Source: Acidobacteriaceae bacterium
Lineage (GTDB): Bacteria; Acidobacteriota; Terriglobia; Terriglobales; Acidobacteriaceae
Length of the DNA: 7,529 nt
Assembly (NCBI GenBank): GCA_003135315.1
Contig: PLBD01000336.1
Span: forward strand, 1 to 7,529
Reading direction: 5' to 3'
Both the position numbers and the translations under genes were made by a program. The notes below the pieces were generated by a model. It saw nothing but the letters and a program-made list of their open reading frames with translations, was not told where the DNA came from and made no database searches. This document shows, one piece after another, positions 1 to 6,539 of this stretch (position 1 is the first letter of the stretch; each line of letters begins with the position of its first letter).

Positions 1-677
1 GCCGCGCGCATATCGCTGCCCAGGAAGGAATTCGAGGGACCTGAGCCGGTAGTGGCGTCATTAATGATCTGATCCGGGTCGATGCCATGTGCCCGGGTGT
101 AGTCGCTCTTCTTTACGAACATCGGATGCGGGATGGAGTAATTGTCCAGCCCCGAGATGTGCCACAGCTGAAAGGGCAGTCCCGTAGTAGGCTCGCGATC
201 CGGCGCGTAGAAAACGCGATTCTCGTCGGGGTGCTGGTAGGTCAGCATGTTCACGTGGAAGGCCGACTCGATGTCCGAGACCGTACCCTTGATCTGCACT
301 TCCATGCCATCCCGCGTGCCGCCGACGACCTTGAAGCCATAGTTCTTAACATACTGCACTACTGTGTCATAGTCCTGCTGAGTGGGGCCGAACCTCGCGG
401 TGAACTCGGTCGGGGTGAGGAATTGTCTGTAGTCAGGGCTGTTCGGGTTTTGCAATTCGACCAGGAAGGCGTCCAGGCCGGCCTGATCGCGCAACGGCAG
501 AACAACATCTAACTGCAGGGTTTGCGTGGCGGGAAGGCGCCCGAGCACCTTTGCCTGCCCATTGAGCGTTGCTTCGCGGACTTGGCGCGTCATGAGCGTC
601 TGCGCGCGGCCTTGCATGACTCCGGCTGACACAAACGCGGCGATAGAGAGCATCAATACCCAAAGTTTCCGATTCAA
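1..677 (-). CDS. Secreted S53 (sedolisin/kumamolisin) peptidase, N-terminal part; runs off the left edge
   Basis: Reading the complement from 677 gives 225 complete codons with no stop. Residues 1-25 form a signal peptide: a basic start (MNRK), a hydrophobic stretch (about 5-20) and a probable cleavage site after GRA (residues 23-25). Residues about 35-190 match the pro-kumamolisin activation domain, with NPNSPDYRQFLTPTEFTARF at 77-96, then GFKVV and the late pro-domain pattern LPFQLWHISGLDNY. SFLGSDMRA at the edge looks like the linker leading into the catalytic domain. The Glu/Asp/Ser catalytic residues lie outside the window, so activity cannot be judged. S53 enzymes are normally exported as zymogens and self-process at acid pH. 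I chose the TTG start at 677 because it completes the basic n-region and has a purine-rich site just upstream. The alternative ATG at 653 (residue 9) would remove the positive charges. It is transcribed from its own promoter. Confidence 0.87.
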   Translation of the reverse strand, partial: MNRKLWVLMLSIAAFVSAGVMQGRAQTLMTRQVREATLNGQAKVLGRLPATQTLQLDVVLPLRDQAGLDAFLVELQNPNSPDYRQFLTPTEFTARFGPTQQDYDTVVQYVKNYGFKVVGGTRDGMEVQIKGTVSDIESAFHVNMLTYQHPDENRVFYAPDREPTTGLPFQLWHISGLDNYSIPHPMFVKKSDYTRAHGIDPDQIINDATTGSGPSNSFLGSDMRA

Positions 678-679
678 GA

Positions 680-687
680 CTCCCCCT
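680..687 (-). promoter_or_regulatory. Ribosome binding site supporting a TTG start
   Basis: The complement reads AGGGGGAG, then TC, then TTG. The purine run is strong but sits very close to the start codon (2 bases from its end, about 5 if AGGGG is the pairing core). It is the main reason, with the signal-peptide n-region, for preferring TTG at 677 over ATG at 653. Confidence 0.5.
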
Positions 688-726
688 AAGTATTTTGGTT
701 TTGTTGGGCAGTAGATTCAAGTGTCG

Positions 727-773
727 ACTTGGCGAAGAATCTATAGCTCCTACAACGAAAACTCCCGCCAAGT
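727..773. repeat. 8-bp inverted repeat overlapping the S53 promoter -10 region
   Basis: ACTTGGCG at 727-734 and CGCCAAGT at 766-773 are perfect inverted copies separated by 31 bases. The right arm overlaps the predicted -10 box (771-776) by three bases, and the left arm lies in the start of the leader. Because the upstream arm would be only partly transcribed, a DNA-level operator seems more likely than an RNA hairpin. The function is inference. Confidence 0.45.
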
Positions 774-798
774 ATAAGGAAGAACGAACGTCTGTCAA
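771..798 (-). promoter_or_regulatory. Sigma70-type promoter for the S53 peptidase gene
   Basis: On the complement, a perfect -35 TTGACA (798-793) is followed after 16 bases by the -10 TATACT (776-771), which matches the consensus at 5 of 6 positions. Initiation would fall near 764, giving a leader of roughly 85-90 bases before the TTG start at 677. The gap between the two minus-strand genes (678-905) is AT-richer than its surroundings. I see nothing recognisable in 799-905, and in particular no convincing hairpin-plus-T terminator after the permease stop at 906, so some read-through from the permease gene is possible. Confidence 0.7.
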
Positions 799-905
799 GC
801 GCAAAAGTTGTACAAACCACCCAAGCCTGTATACGGCACGATAGTGGGGCGACTAGAGCTTTTGCTGGCGTAGGTTCACGAATGGCCAAGGGGTGCTTCA
901 CAGGT

Positions 906-2918
906 TCAAAGTGGAGCGCGATAATCCGATTCGCTCACCAGCAGAATGAGTGGCTGTCCAGTAACTTCTTTGGTCGCCGCCCAGTACCGCACGAGGATGG
1001 AGTAAACCAGCAATCCGGTTTCGCCTTCGCCGAACAGCAAGTATTCCAGCGATTGCTTCATCATCGTGCGGCGGGTCAGCCCTAGCACCAGGCTTATAGG
1101 TTCCAGCAGTTCACTGAGGTAGGCGATCGAATTCGCAATCGCCACTGCCCCGAACGCCTCAATCACAACGTGATCGCCTTCCTTGAAGACCCGCAACCGC
1201 AACGGGGCCAGGAACTCGCTGCGATTATCCAGAAGGTTGACGTGCAGAAAGGCAAGAGGACCTTCAACGCGGTAGCGGTCTCGAATCCTCTGCGTCAACA
1301 ACGCTCTGTGCTCCGGCGTTGCGATATGGTGCGGGATAAGGTTGACCTTCTTGCCGCTGATGGCCTTCCATAGCGCGACCGACTCCTGGTCCAGGAAAAT
1401 TGCCTTCGAGACCCGCATCTCCGTGGATCGCAGGATGCGGCTCAACCCGCTGGCGGTCAGTAGCAGGAAAATGAAGATGCTGGCAATGATGGCGCCATCG
1501 GGTCGCTCAACCACGTTGGCAATGACCGTGTACACGAACACCGCCGTAACCAGCAGGAAGTAGAGCGGAGGCAACAATGTCAGGGGTCTTCGCAGGCTTG
1601 ATTCTCGCCACATTGAAATCGTCACTGCCCCTGCCGCCGACAACATCAGCACCAGGACGCCAGTGGCATAGGCGCCTCCCTGTGCCGAAACGGAAGCTCG
1701 GAAGACGAGCGTGACCACGACGTCGATTGCCAGAAGCACCAGGACCAGGGGGCGCTGGTAGGCTACCCAGTCAGGGGCCATGCCGAAGCGCGGCAGGTAA
1801 CGTGGGATCAGGTTAAGCAGGCCGGCCATGGCCGACGCTCCGGCGAACCACAGGATCAGAATAGTGGACAAGTCATAGACCGTCCCGAAAGCATTCCCCA
1901 GATACAGGTGGGCGAGATAAGCGATGGCCCGACCGTCCGCGGGTCCTCCGATCTTGTAAGCGCTCTCGGGAATCAACGCACCGCTGATAAAGCTGGAGAG
2001 AAGCAGCATCACGCTCATGAGGAGAGCTGCCGTCACCAGCAGTTTCCGCGTCGCCAGAATGCGGCCTGGAATTGTCTCCTCGGTCTTTCCCGGCTCCGCT
2101 CCCGATACGAGCGGCATTACGGATACGCCGGTTTCGAATCCGCTCAGACCTAACGCTAGCTTGGGAAACACCAGCGCCGAGGCGATGAAGATTGCAGTCC
2201 AGTCGCCATGCATGCTGAGCCCGGCGCGCCAGTGGGAAAGCAATTCCGGATGCTCCAAGACTTTCCAGCCGCACCATAACAGCACGATCGCGTTCAGGAA
2301 CAAGTACGGAACAGCAACAAAGCTGGCGAGATGGATAGCCTCGCGAACGCCGATCATGAACACGATCGCCAGAAGCAACAGAAGGGCCAGCGTTACGCGC
2401 ATGCGCGAGTCGCCGGCGAACACATGCAGATACGGATTTGCGATAGCGTGGCGCGCTGCGTCCGCGGCCGATAACGTCATGGTGATGACGAAATCGGTTG
2501 CGGCAAATCCCAGCAGAACCAGCACCATGATCTTGCCGGTCCAGCCCGGAAGCAAGTTCTCCAATAACGCGATGGAGCCTTGTCCGGCGTAGGAGCGTTT
2601 GGCGACCGCGGCATAAATCGGTACTGCACCAAACAGAGTCACCGCAACCAGCACCACGGTGGCAGGCAGGGCCAGCGCCCCGGCGGCGAGCAGCGCGATT
2701 CCCGGCTGGTAACCCAGGGTAGAGAAATAGTCAACGCCGGTTAGCCAGAGGACCAGATACCACGGATAGGTACGCTGTGGCCCCTGCGATGATCTGGACA
2801 GATCGTCCTGCGCGAAGAACCTGCCCAGCTTCCCTTTGGGAACATCATCAGGTACAGGCAAACGCAGGACCGTGTCTTTGGAAGGATTGGTCATGAAGTC
2901 CGAACCAGTCGCACTCAC
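906..2918 (-). CDS. APC-superfamily permease with soluble C-terminal domain
   Basis: A 670-residue integral membrane protein. After a polar N-tail (1-50), about 12 hydrophobic segments are visible, near residues 55-80, 83-105, 130-152, 175-191, 195-220, 240-265, 291-315, 346-370, 388-408, 416-436, 447-470 and 474-494. The first is broken by a glycine-containing unwound motif (STLGYQPG), typical of the APC fold. SGFETG (259-264) resembles the substrate/ion-site region of helix 6. Residues about 500-670 form a soluble cytoplasmic domain. This plan (APC core plus cytosolic tail) occurs in KimA/YdaO-type potassium importers and in uncharacterised amino-acid permeases; the substrate cannot be told from sequence. 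The start is GTG at 2918; an in-frame ATG at 2894 (residue 9) is an alternative, and neither has a strong ribosome site. It is divergent from the plus-strand operon, with no evident functional link. The stop is TGA at 908-906. Confidence 0.88.
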   Translation of the reverse strand: MSATGSDFMTNPSKDTVLRLPVPDDVPKGKLGRFFAQDDLSRSSQGPQRTYPWYLVLWLTGVDYFSTLGYQPGIALLAAGALALPATVVLVAVTLFGAVPIYAAVAKRSYAGQGSIALLENLLPGWTGKIMVLVLLGFAATDFVITMTLSAADAARHAIANPYLHVFAGDSRMRVTLALLLLLAIVFMIGVREAIHLASFVAVPYLFLNAIVLLWCGWKVLEHPELLSHWRAGLSMHGDWTAIFIASALVFPKLALGLSGFETGVSVMPLVSGAEPGKTEETIPGRILATRKLLVTAALLMSVMLLLSSFISGALIPESAYKIGGPADGRAIAYLAHLYLGNAFGTVYDLSTILILWFAGASAMAGLLNLIPRYLPRFGMAPDWVAYQRPLVLVLLAIDVVVTLVFRASVSAQGGAYATGVLVLMLSAAGAVTISMWRESSLRRPLTLLPPLYFLLVTAVFVYTVIANVVERPDGAIIASIFIFLLLTASGLSRILRSTEMRVSKAIFLDQESVALWKAISGKKVNLIPHHIATPEHRALLTQRIRDRYRVEGPLAFLHVNLLDNRSEFLAPLRLRVFKEGDHVVIEAFGAVAIANSIAYLSELLEPISLVLGLTRRTMMKQSLEYLLFGEGETGLLVYSILVRYWAATKEVTGQPLILLVSESDYRAPL

Positions 2919-3030
2919 TTTCGCAGAAGTCCGATTGTAAGGCGCAGCGGCCGGCCTTCATATTGCCAATTCATTACGGAAATGTTACTAACGGGTGAGC
3001 CTGTTTGTCACAGGAACGTTACAAATTCAT
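2919..3030. promoter_or_regulatory. Divergent intergenic region between permease and phosphoramidate operon
   Basis: The start of both transcription units must lie here. Candidate elements are weak. On the minus strand, TACAAT (2939-2934) is a 5-of-6 match to a -10 box, but no good -35 stands 17 bases upstream. On the plus strand, TTGCCA (2963-2968) could be a -35 with a poor -10 near 2986-2991. Also present are GGCCGGCC (2949-2956), the near-palindrome GTTACTAAC (2984-2992) and a 5-bp hairpin CCTGT/ACAGG (3000-3004 and 3010-3014) whose 3' arm overlaps AGGAA (3012-3016), the only ribosome-site-like sequence before ATG 3031. Promoter assignments are tentative. Confidence 0.35.
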
Positions 3031-5940
3031 ATGGCGACGACCGTTACAGAGGCAAGACGCGAGGCGGTGCCTGAACCGGAAGCTTCACCGGGGCGCGTCT
3101 TCTGGATTACCGGGTTGTCCGGCGCGGGCAAGACCACCTTGGGCCGGGAATTGTCGAACCGGCTGCGTGCCGCCGGCCATCCGGTTACGTTTCTGGATGG
3201 TGATGCGCTTCGTTCTGTAATTGCCGAGGACCTTGGCCACAGCAAAGAGGACCGCCGGCGATCGGCCATGCGCAACGCGCGCCTGTGCCGGTTGCTGGCC
3301 GAGCAGGGCGCCGATGTCGTATGCGCGACCATCTCGCTGTTTCACGAGGTGCAGCGTTGGAACCGCGAGAACATCCCGGGTTATCGCGAGATCTATCTTC
3401 GGGTGCCGCTAGAGGAACTTCAACGGCGAGATAGCAAGGGGATTTATGCGGGAGCCCGGCGCGACGTGGTTGGCCTTGACGTGCCGGCGGAGGCTCCCGA
3501 GGCGCCGGACCTGGTCCTCGACAATCATGGGGACCTCGACGTTGCCACGGCCGTCGATCTCATCCTGGCAGTATGCGCCCAGCACGACGGCGTGAATAGG
3601 ACGCAGCCGAACCACGTCCTCGACTTCACGACGAAAGGCGAAACTCTGGAAGCTCTGGCGCCGCTGCTCCGCAACGGACGCGTCCTGCCGCAGGTTCGAA
3701 TCTCAGAAGGCGATTGGCGCTCGGACGCTGCCCGCGTGCTGGAGACCATTGCCGCTGAAGCCTGGGGCGGTGGTCCGGTCATTGTGCGCAGCAGTGCACG
3801 GGCGGAGGATGGTGCCGCGAGCTCCCAGGCAGGGAAGTACGATTCCGTGCTCGGCGTCGCCGGCAGTGCAGCCGTGGCACAGGCAGTCGAGCGAGTGATC
3901 GGCTCATTTGCCGATGGCGGAAGCGACGACGACCAGATTTTTGTGCAGCCCATGCTTGACCACGTGGCGATGGCCGGGGTGGCCTTCTCGCGCAATCCCA
4001 GCGGCGGCCCTTATTTCGTTATCAATTACGACGACCGTTCCGGCCTGACCGATCGCGTGACCGGCGGTGTCGGCGACAATCTCGAGACCTTTTTCTGTCT
4101 GAAGTCGCGGCCCGATGCCTGTCCACCGCAGTTGGCGCCGGTCATCGCTCTGGTCAGCGAACTCGAAGGCCTTCTCGGGTGCGATGCCATCGACGTGGAA
4201 TTCGCCGTCGGCGGGGACGGCCAGCTCTACCTTCTGCAAGTACGCCCACTCGCCGTCGAGCGCCAGACGCGGGTAGCGGATGCGAAGGTCGACACCGCGC
4301 TCGCCGATGTCGCGCGCAAGGTCGGGCTGCTGAGCCGCCCTCACCCCTACCTGCACGGCAGCCGGGCGATATTCGGCGTCATGCCGGACTGGAACCCGGC
4401 CGAAATCATCGGAGTGCGGCCCTGGCCGCTCTCGCTGTCGCTCTATCGCGAGCTCATCACCGACGCTATCTGGGCCTATCAGCGGGACAACTACGGTTAC
4501 CAGAATCTGCGCAGCTTTCCGCTCATGGTCAGCTTTCACGGGCTGCCCTACATCGACGTGCGCGTCAGCTTCAACTCCTTCATCCCGCGCGACGTCCCCG
4601 ACGATCTTGCCGGGCGCCTGGTGAACTACTACGTCGATCGCCTGCTCTCCGAGCCGCATCTCCACGACAAAGTCGAGTTTGAGATTATCTTCTCCTGTTA
4701 CACCCTCGATTTGCCGAAACGGATAGGCGGGCTGGCCGAGCGCGGGTTTTCTGCGGAAGACCTTGCCGAGCTCGCAGGCGCATTGCGGCGGCTTACCAAT
4801 CGCATCATGCATGGCGAGACGGCGCTGTGGCGGCGTGATCGCGCCAAGATCGACCTGCTGGCTCAGCGGTTTCCGGCCATCTGCAACGCGGAGATCGACA
4901 AGATCAGCCGCATTTACTGGCTGATCGAGGACTGCAAGCGATATGGCACGTTGCCGTTCGCCGGGCTGGCGCGGGCCGGCTTCATCGCGGTGCAGATGCT
5001 CCAGTCCTTCGTCGAAGTGGGCGTGTTCAATGCCGGCGAGGTTGCTACATTCATGGCGAGTGTCGATACGGTTGGGTCGCGCATCGGGCAGGATTTCGCG
5101 CAACTTCCGAAGGCAGAATTCCTCGCGCGCTACGGCCATCTCCGGCCGGGGACCTACGACATCCTGTCGCCGCGCTATGACGAAGCGCCCGATCTCTATT
5201 TCGACTGGTCGAGTGCGCGACCTAAGGCGCCCGAGCCGCCGCGCTTCGCGCTTTCCATCGAGCAGTTGCGCCGCATCGAGCAGCTCCTCAAGGAACATGA
5301 GCTCGAGATCGACGTCCTCAGTTTGATCGAGTTCATCAAGGCCGGCATCGAGGGACGCGAATACGCGAAGTTCGTGTTCACGCAAAGCCTGAGCGACGCT
5401 CTGTCGCTGATTCGCCGGCTGGGCGAGGAGCACGGTCTGTCGGCACAGGATTGCGCCTTTCTGAACTACGATGTCATCCGCACGCTGTATAGCGAGAGCG
5501 GGCCGGTACGCGAAGCCCTGCTGGAGAGTGTCGCGCGTGGCAGGGAGCATCATGCGCTCACGCGCAATCTTGTGCTTCCGCCAATCATCGCGTCGCCCGA
5601 CGATGTTTTCGCATTTCACCTCCCGCCGAGCCAGCCTAACTTCATTACGCAGAAGAAGGTCACCGCTGCGGTCGCCTCAGTCGGCGACCCGCCGGAGAGC
5701 TTTGCGGGACGAATTCTTTTCGTGCCCAGCGCGGACCCCGGCTTCGACTGGATCTTCACTCGCGACATCAGCGGCTTCGTCACCCAATACGGCGGCGCCA
5801 ATTCGCACATGGCAATCCGCGCCGGCGAGCTGGGCATTCCCGCTGTCATCGGTGCGGGCGAAGCGCTGTTCCGGCGATGGCAGACGGCGCATAAGCTGTG
5901 CCTCGATTGCACGAACCAGAAGGTTCTGGTCATCGCATGA
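3031..5940 (+). CDS. Fusion: APS-kinase-like cytidine diphosphoramidate kinase (Cj1415-like) + PEP-synthase-like L-glutamine kinase (Cj1418-like)
   Basis: 969 residues from ATG 3031; an in-frame GTG at 2995 would add 12 residues, and neither start has a well-spaced ribosome site. Residues 20-165 are an APS-kinase-fold kinase: P-loop GLSGAGKT (28-35), LDGD (55-58), DLGHSKEDR (67-75), WNRENIPGY, RDSKGIYAGA (133-142) and DLVLDN (160-165). After a short linker, about 195-410 is a PEP-synthase-type ATP-grasp domain: VRSSARAED (252-260), GVAFSRNP (316-323), DVEFA (388-392), LLQVRPL (401-407). A long central region follows, then a swivelling phosphohistidine domain with GGANSHMAIRAGELGIP (921-937), H926 being the expected phospho-carrier. 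The chain ends 43 residues later, so the PEP/pyruvate barrel of true PEP synthase is absent. This is the Cj1418/rifampin-phosphotransferase layout. Known Cj1418 chemistry: ATP + L-glutamine give amide-N-phosphoglutamine, AMP and phosphate. Known Cj1415 chemistry: 3'-phosphorylation of cytidine diphosphoramidate. Substrates are inferred from neighbours; no ATP sulfurylase is present to support a sulfate role. Confidence 0.86.
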   Translation: MATTVTEARREAVPEPEASPGRVFWITGLSGAGKTTLGRELSNRLRAAGHPVTFLDGDALRSVIAEDLGHSKEDRRRSAMRNARLCRLLAEQGADVVCATISLFHEVQRWNRENIPGYREIYLRVPLEELQRRDSKGIYAGARRDVVGLDVPAEAPEAPDLVLDNHGDLDVATAVDLILAVCAQHDGVNRTQPNHVLDFTTKGETLEALAPLLRNGRVLPQVRISEGDWRSDAARVLETIAAEAWGGGPVIVRSSARAEDGAASSQAGKYDSVLGVAGSAAVAQAVERVIGSFADGGSDDDQIFVQPMLDHVAMAGVAFSRNPSGGPYFVINYDDRSGLTDRVTGGVGDNLETFFCLKSRPDACPPQLAPVIALVSELEGLLGCDAIDVEFAVGGDGQLYLLQVRPLAVERQTRVADAKVDTALADVARKVGLLSRPHPYLHGSRAIFGVMPDWNPAEIIGVRPWPLSLSLYRELITDAIWAYQRDNYGYQNLRSFPLMVSFHGLPYIDVRVSFNSFIPRDVPDDLAGRLVNYYVDRLLSEPHLHDKVEFEIIFSCYTLDLPKRIGGLAERGFSAEDLAELAGALRRLTNRIMHGETALWRRDRAKIDLLAQRFPAICNAEIDKISRIYWLIEDCKRYGTLPFAGLARAGFIAVQMLQSFVEVGVFNAGEVATFMASVDTVGSRIGQDFAQLPKAEFLARYGHLRPGTYDILSPRYDEAPDLYFDWSSARPKAPEPPRFALSIEQLRRIEQLLKEHELEIDVLSLIEFIKAGIEGREYAKFVFTQSLSDALSLIRRLGEEHGLSAQDCAFLNYDVIRTLYSESGPVREALLESVARGREHHALTRNLVLPPIIASPDDVFAFHLPPSQPNFITQKKVTAAVASVGDPPESFAGRILFVPSADPGFDWIFTRDISGFVTQYGGANSHMAIRAGELGIPAVIGAGEALFRRWQTAHKLCLDCTNQKVLVIA
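5915..5930 (+). promoter_or_regulatory. Hairpin with ribosome site in its loop, before the hydrolase gene
   Basis: ACCAGAA (5915-5921) and TTCTGGT (5924-5930) are perfect inverted copies around GG. A realistic RNA form is a 5-bp stem ACCAG/CUGGU with loop AAGGUU, placing the ribosome-site-like AAGG in the loop and ending 6 bases before ATG 5937. It lies inside the last codons of the fusion gene, so ribosomes finishing that gene would melt it. This fits translational coupling, but the role is inference. Confidence 0.35.
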
Positions 5941-6539
5941 AAGCGGTCGCCGTTACGCAGCGGGTATCGGTCGTTCCGGCTTATGGCGAGCGCCGTGACT
6001 GCCTGGACCAGGCCTGGACCAGGTTCCTCTTAGCCTGCGGGCTGCTTCCCGTGTTGTTACCCAACGTTACCGAGGCGGCCCTTGGTTTGTGTGAGAGGAC
6101 GGGTGTCGCCGGGTTGGTGTTGACCGGAGGCAACGATCTTGCCGCACTGGGCGGCGATGCTCCGGAACGCGACGCCGTCGAGAATGCTCTGCTCGAATGG
6201 GCCGAGCGCCGCGCGCTGCCGGTGCTGGGCGTTTGTCGCGGCATGCAAGTGATTCAGCAGCGTTTCGCCGTCCCGTTACGCCGCGTCGAAGGCCATGTGG
6301 CGCAACGTCAGGTCATCCGCATCGACGGCGAGCCCAGAGAGGTCAACAGCTATCATTGTTTTGCCGCCTTCGACTCGCAGCCGCCGCTTGAGGTCTGGGC
6401 GGTCGCCGACGATGGCGTTGTCAAAGCGGTTCGCCATTCGACGCAGCCTGTAACCGGAATCATGTGGCACCCTGAGCGGCTCGCTCCATTCTCACCTGTC
6501 GATGTGCAGCTGTTCCGGCAGGTCTTCGGGGTCGGATGA
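5937..6539 (+). CDS. Class I glutamine-amidotransferase-fold hydrolase, probable gamma-glutamyl-CDP-amidate hydrolase (Cj1417-like)
   Basis: 200 residues, a compact single-domain peptidase C26/GATase-1 protein. The catalytic set is visible: nucleophile C100 in LGVCRGMQ (97-104), and H178 and E180 in MWHPER (176-181). An oxyanion-side motif LTGGNDLA (62-69) and the NSYHCF loop (137-142) also fit. In the C. jejuni pathway the equivalent enzyme cuts the gamma-glutamyl amide of CDP-L-glutamine, releasing glutamate and cytidine diphosphoramidate. The family also contains gamma-glutamyl-GABA hydrolases, and general annotation would likely use that name; the specific role here rests on the neighbours. 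There is no partner synthetase domain, as expected for a stand-alone hydrolase. The start is the ATG at 5937, which overlaps the preceding stop as ATGA; it begins MKAVAVTQRV, the usual first strand. A longer reading from 5898 would overlap the previous gene by 43 bases and is unlikely. Confidence 0.84.
   Translation: MKAVAVTQRVSVVPAYGERRDCLDQAWTRFLLACGLLPVLLPNVTEAALGLCERTGVAGLVLTGGNDLAALGGDAPERDAVENALLEWAERRALPVLGVCRGMQVIQQRFAVPLRRVEGHVAQRQVIRIDGEPREVNSYHCFAAFDSQPPLEVWAVADDGVVKAVRHSTQPVTGIMWHPERLAPFSPVDVQLFRQVFGVG

Noticed and set aside
87..512. 141-residue open frame on the plus strand
   Set aside because: It is antisense to the S53 peptidase pro-domain, which has a signal peptide, family motifs and its own promoter; the plus-strand product has no family features.
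678..905. Small genes or a terminator in the gap between the two minus-strand genes
   Set aside because: Short frames here lack ribosome sites and family features, and no stem followed by a T run was found after the permease stop.
2949..2956. GGCCGGCC palindrome in the divergent region as an operator
   Set aside because: An 8-base GC palindrome is common in DNA of this composition, and no second copy supports a regulatory role.
3091..3530. Sulfate activation (CysC) as the role of the N-terminal kinase domain
   Set aside because: No ATP sulfurylase, sulfotransferase or PAPS reductase is nearby, and the domain is fused to a glutamine-kinase-type enzyme in an operon matching phosphoramidate synthesis.
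3904..5619. 571-residue open frame on the minus strand, antisense to the fusion gene
   Set aside because: It lies wholly within a well-supported plus-strand gene, shows no recognisable motif and has the composition expected of an antisense shadow in GC-rich coding DNA.
3610..5940. Phosphoenolpyruvate synthase or pyruvate phosphate dikinase
   Set aside because: The ATP-grasp and phosphohistidine domains are present, but the C-terminal PEP/pyruvate barrel is absent and the domain order ends with the histidine domain.
6001..6022. Tandem 11-base repeat (GCCTGGACCAG twice) in the hydrolase gene
   Set aside because: The translation across it (CLDQAWTRF) fits the expected family pattern near the N terminus, and a recent 11-base duplication would have broken the frame. 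Likely coincidence of codon choice.
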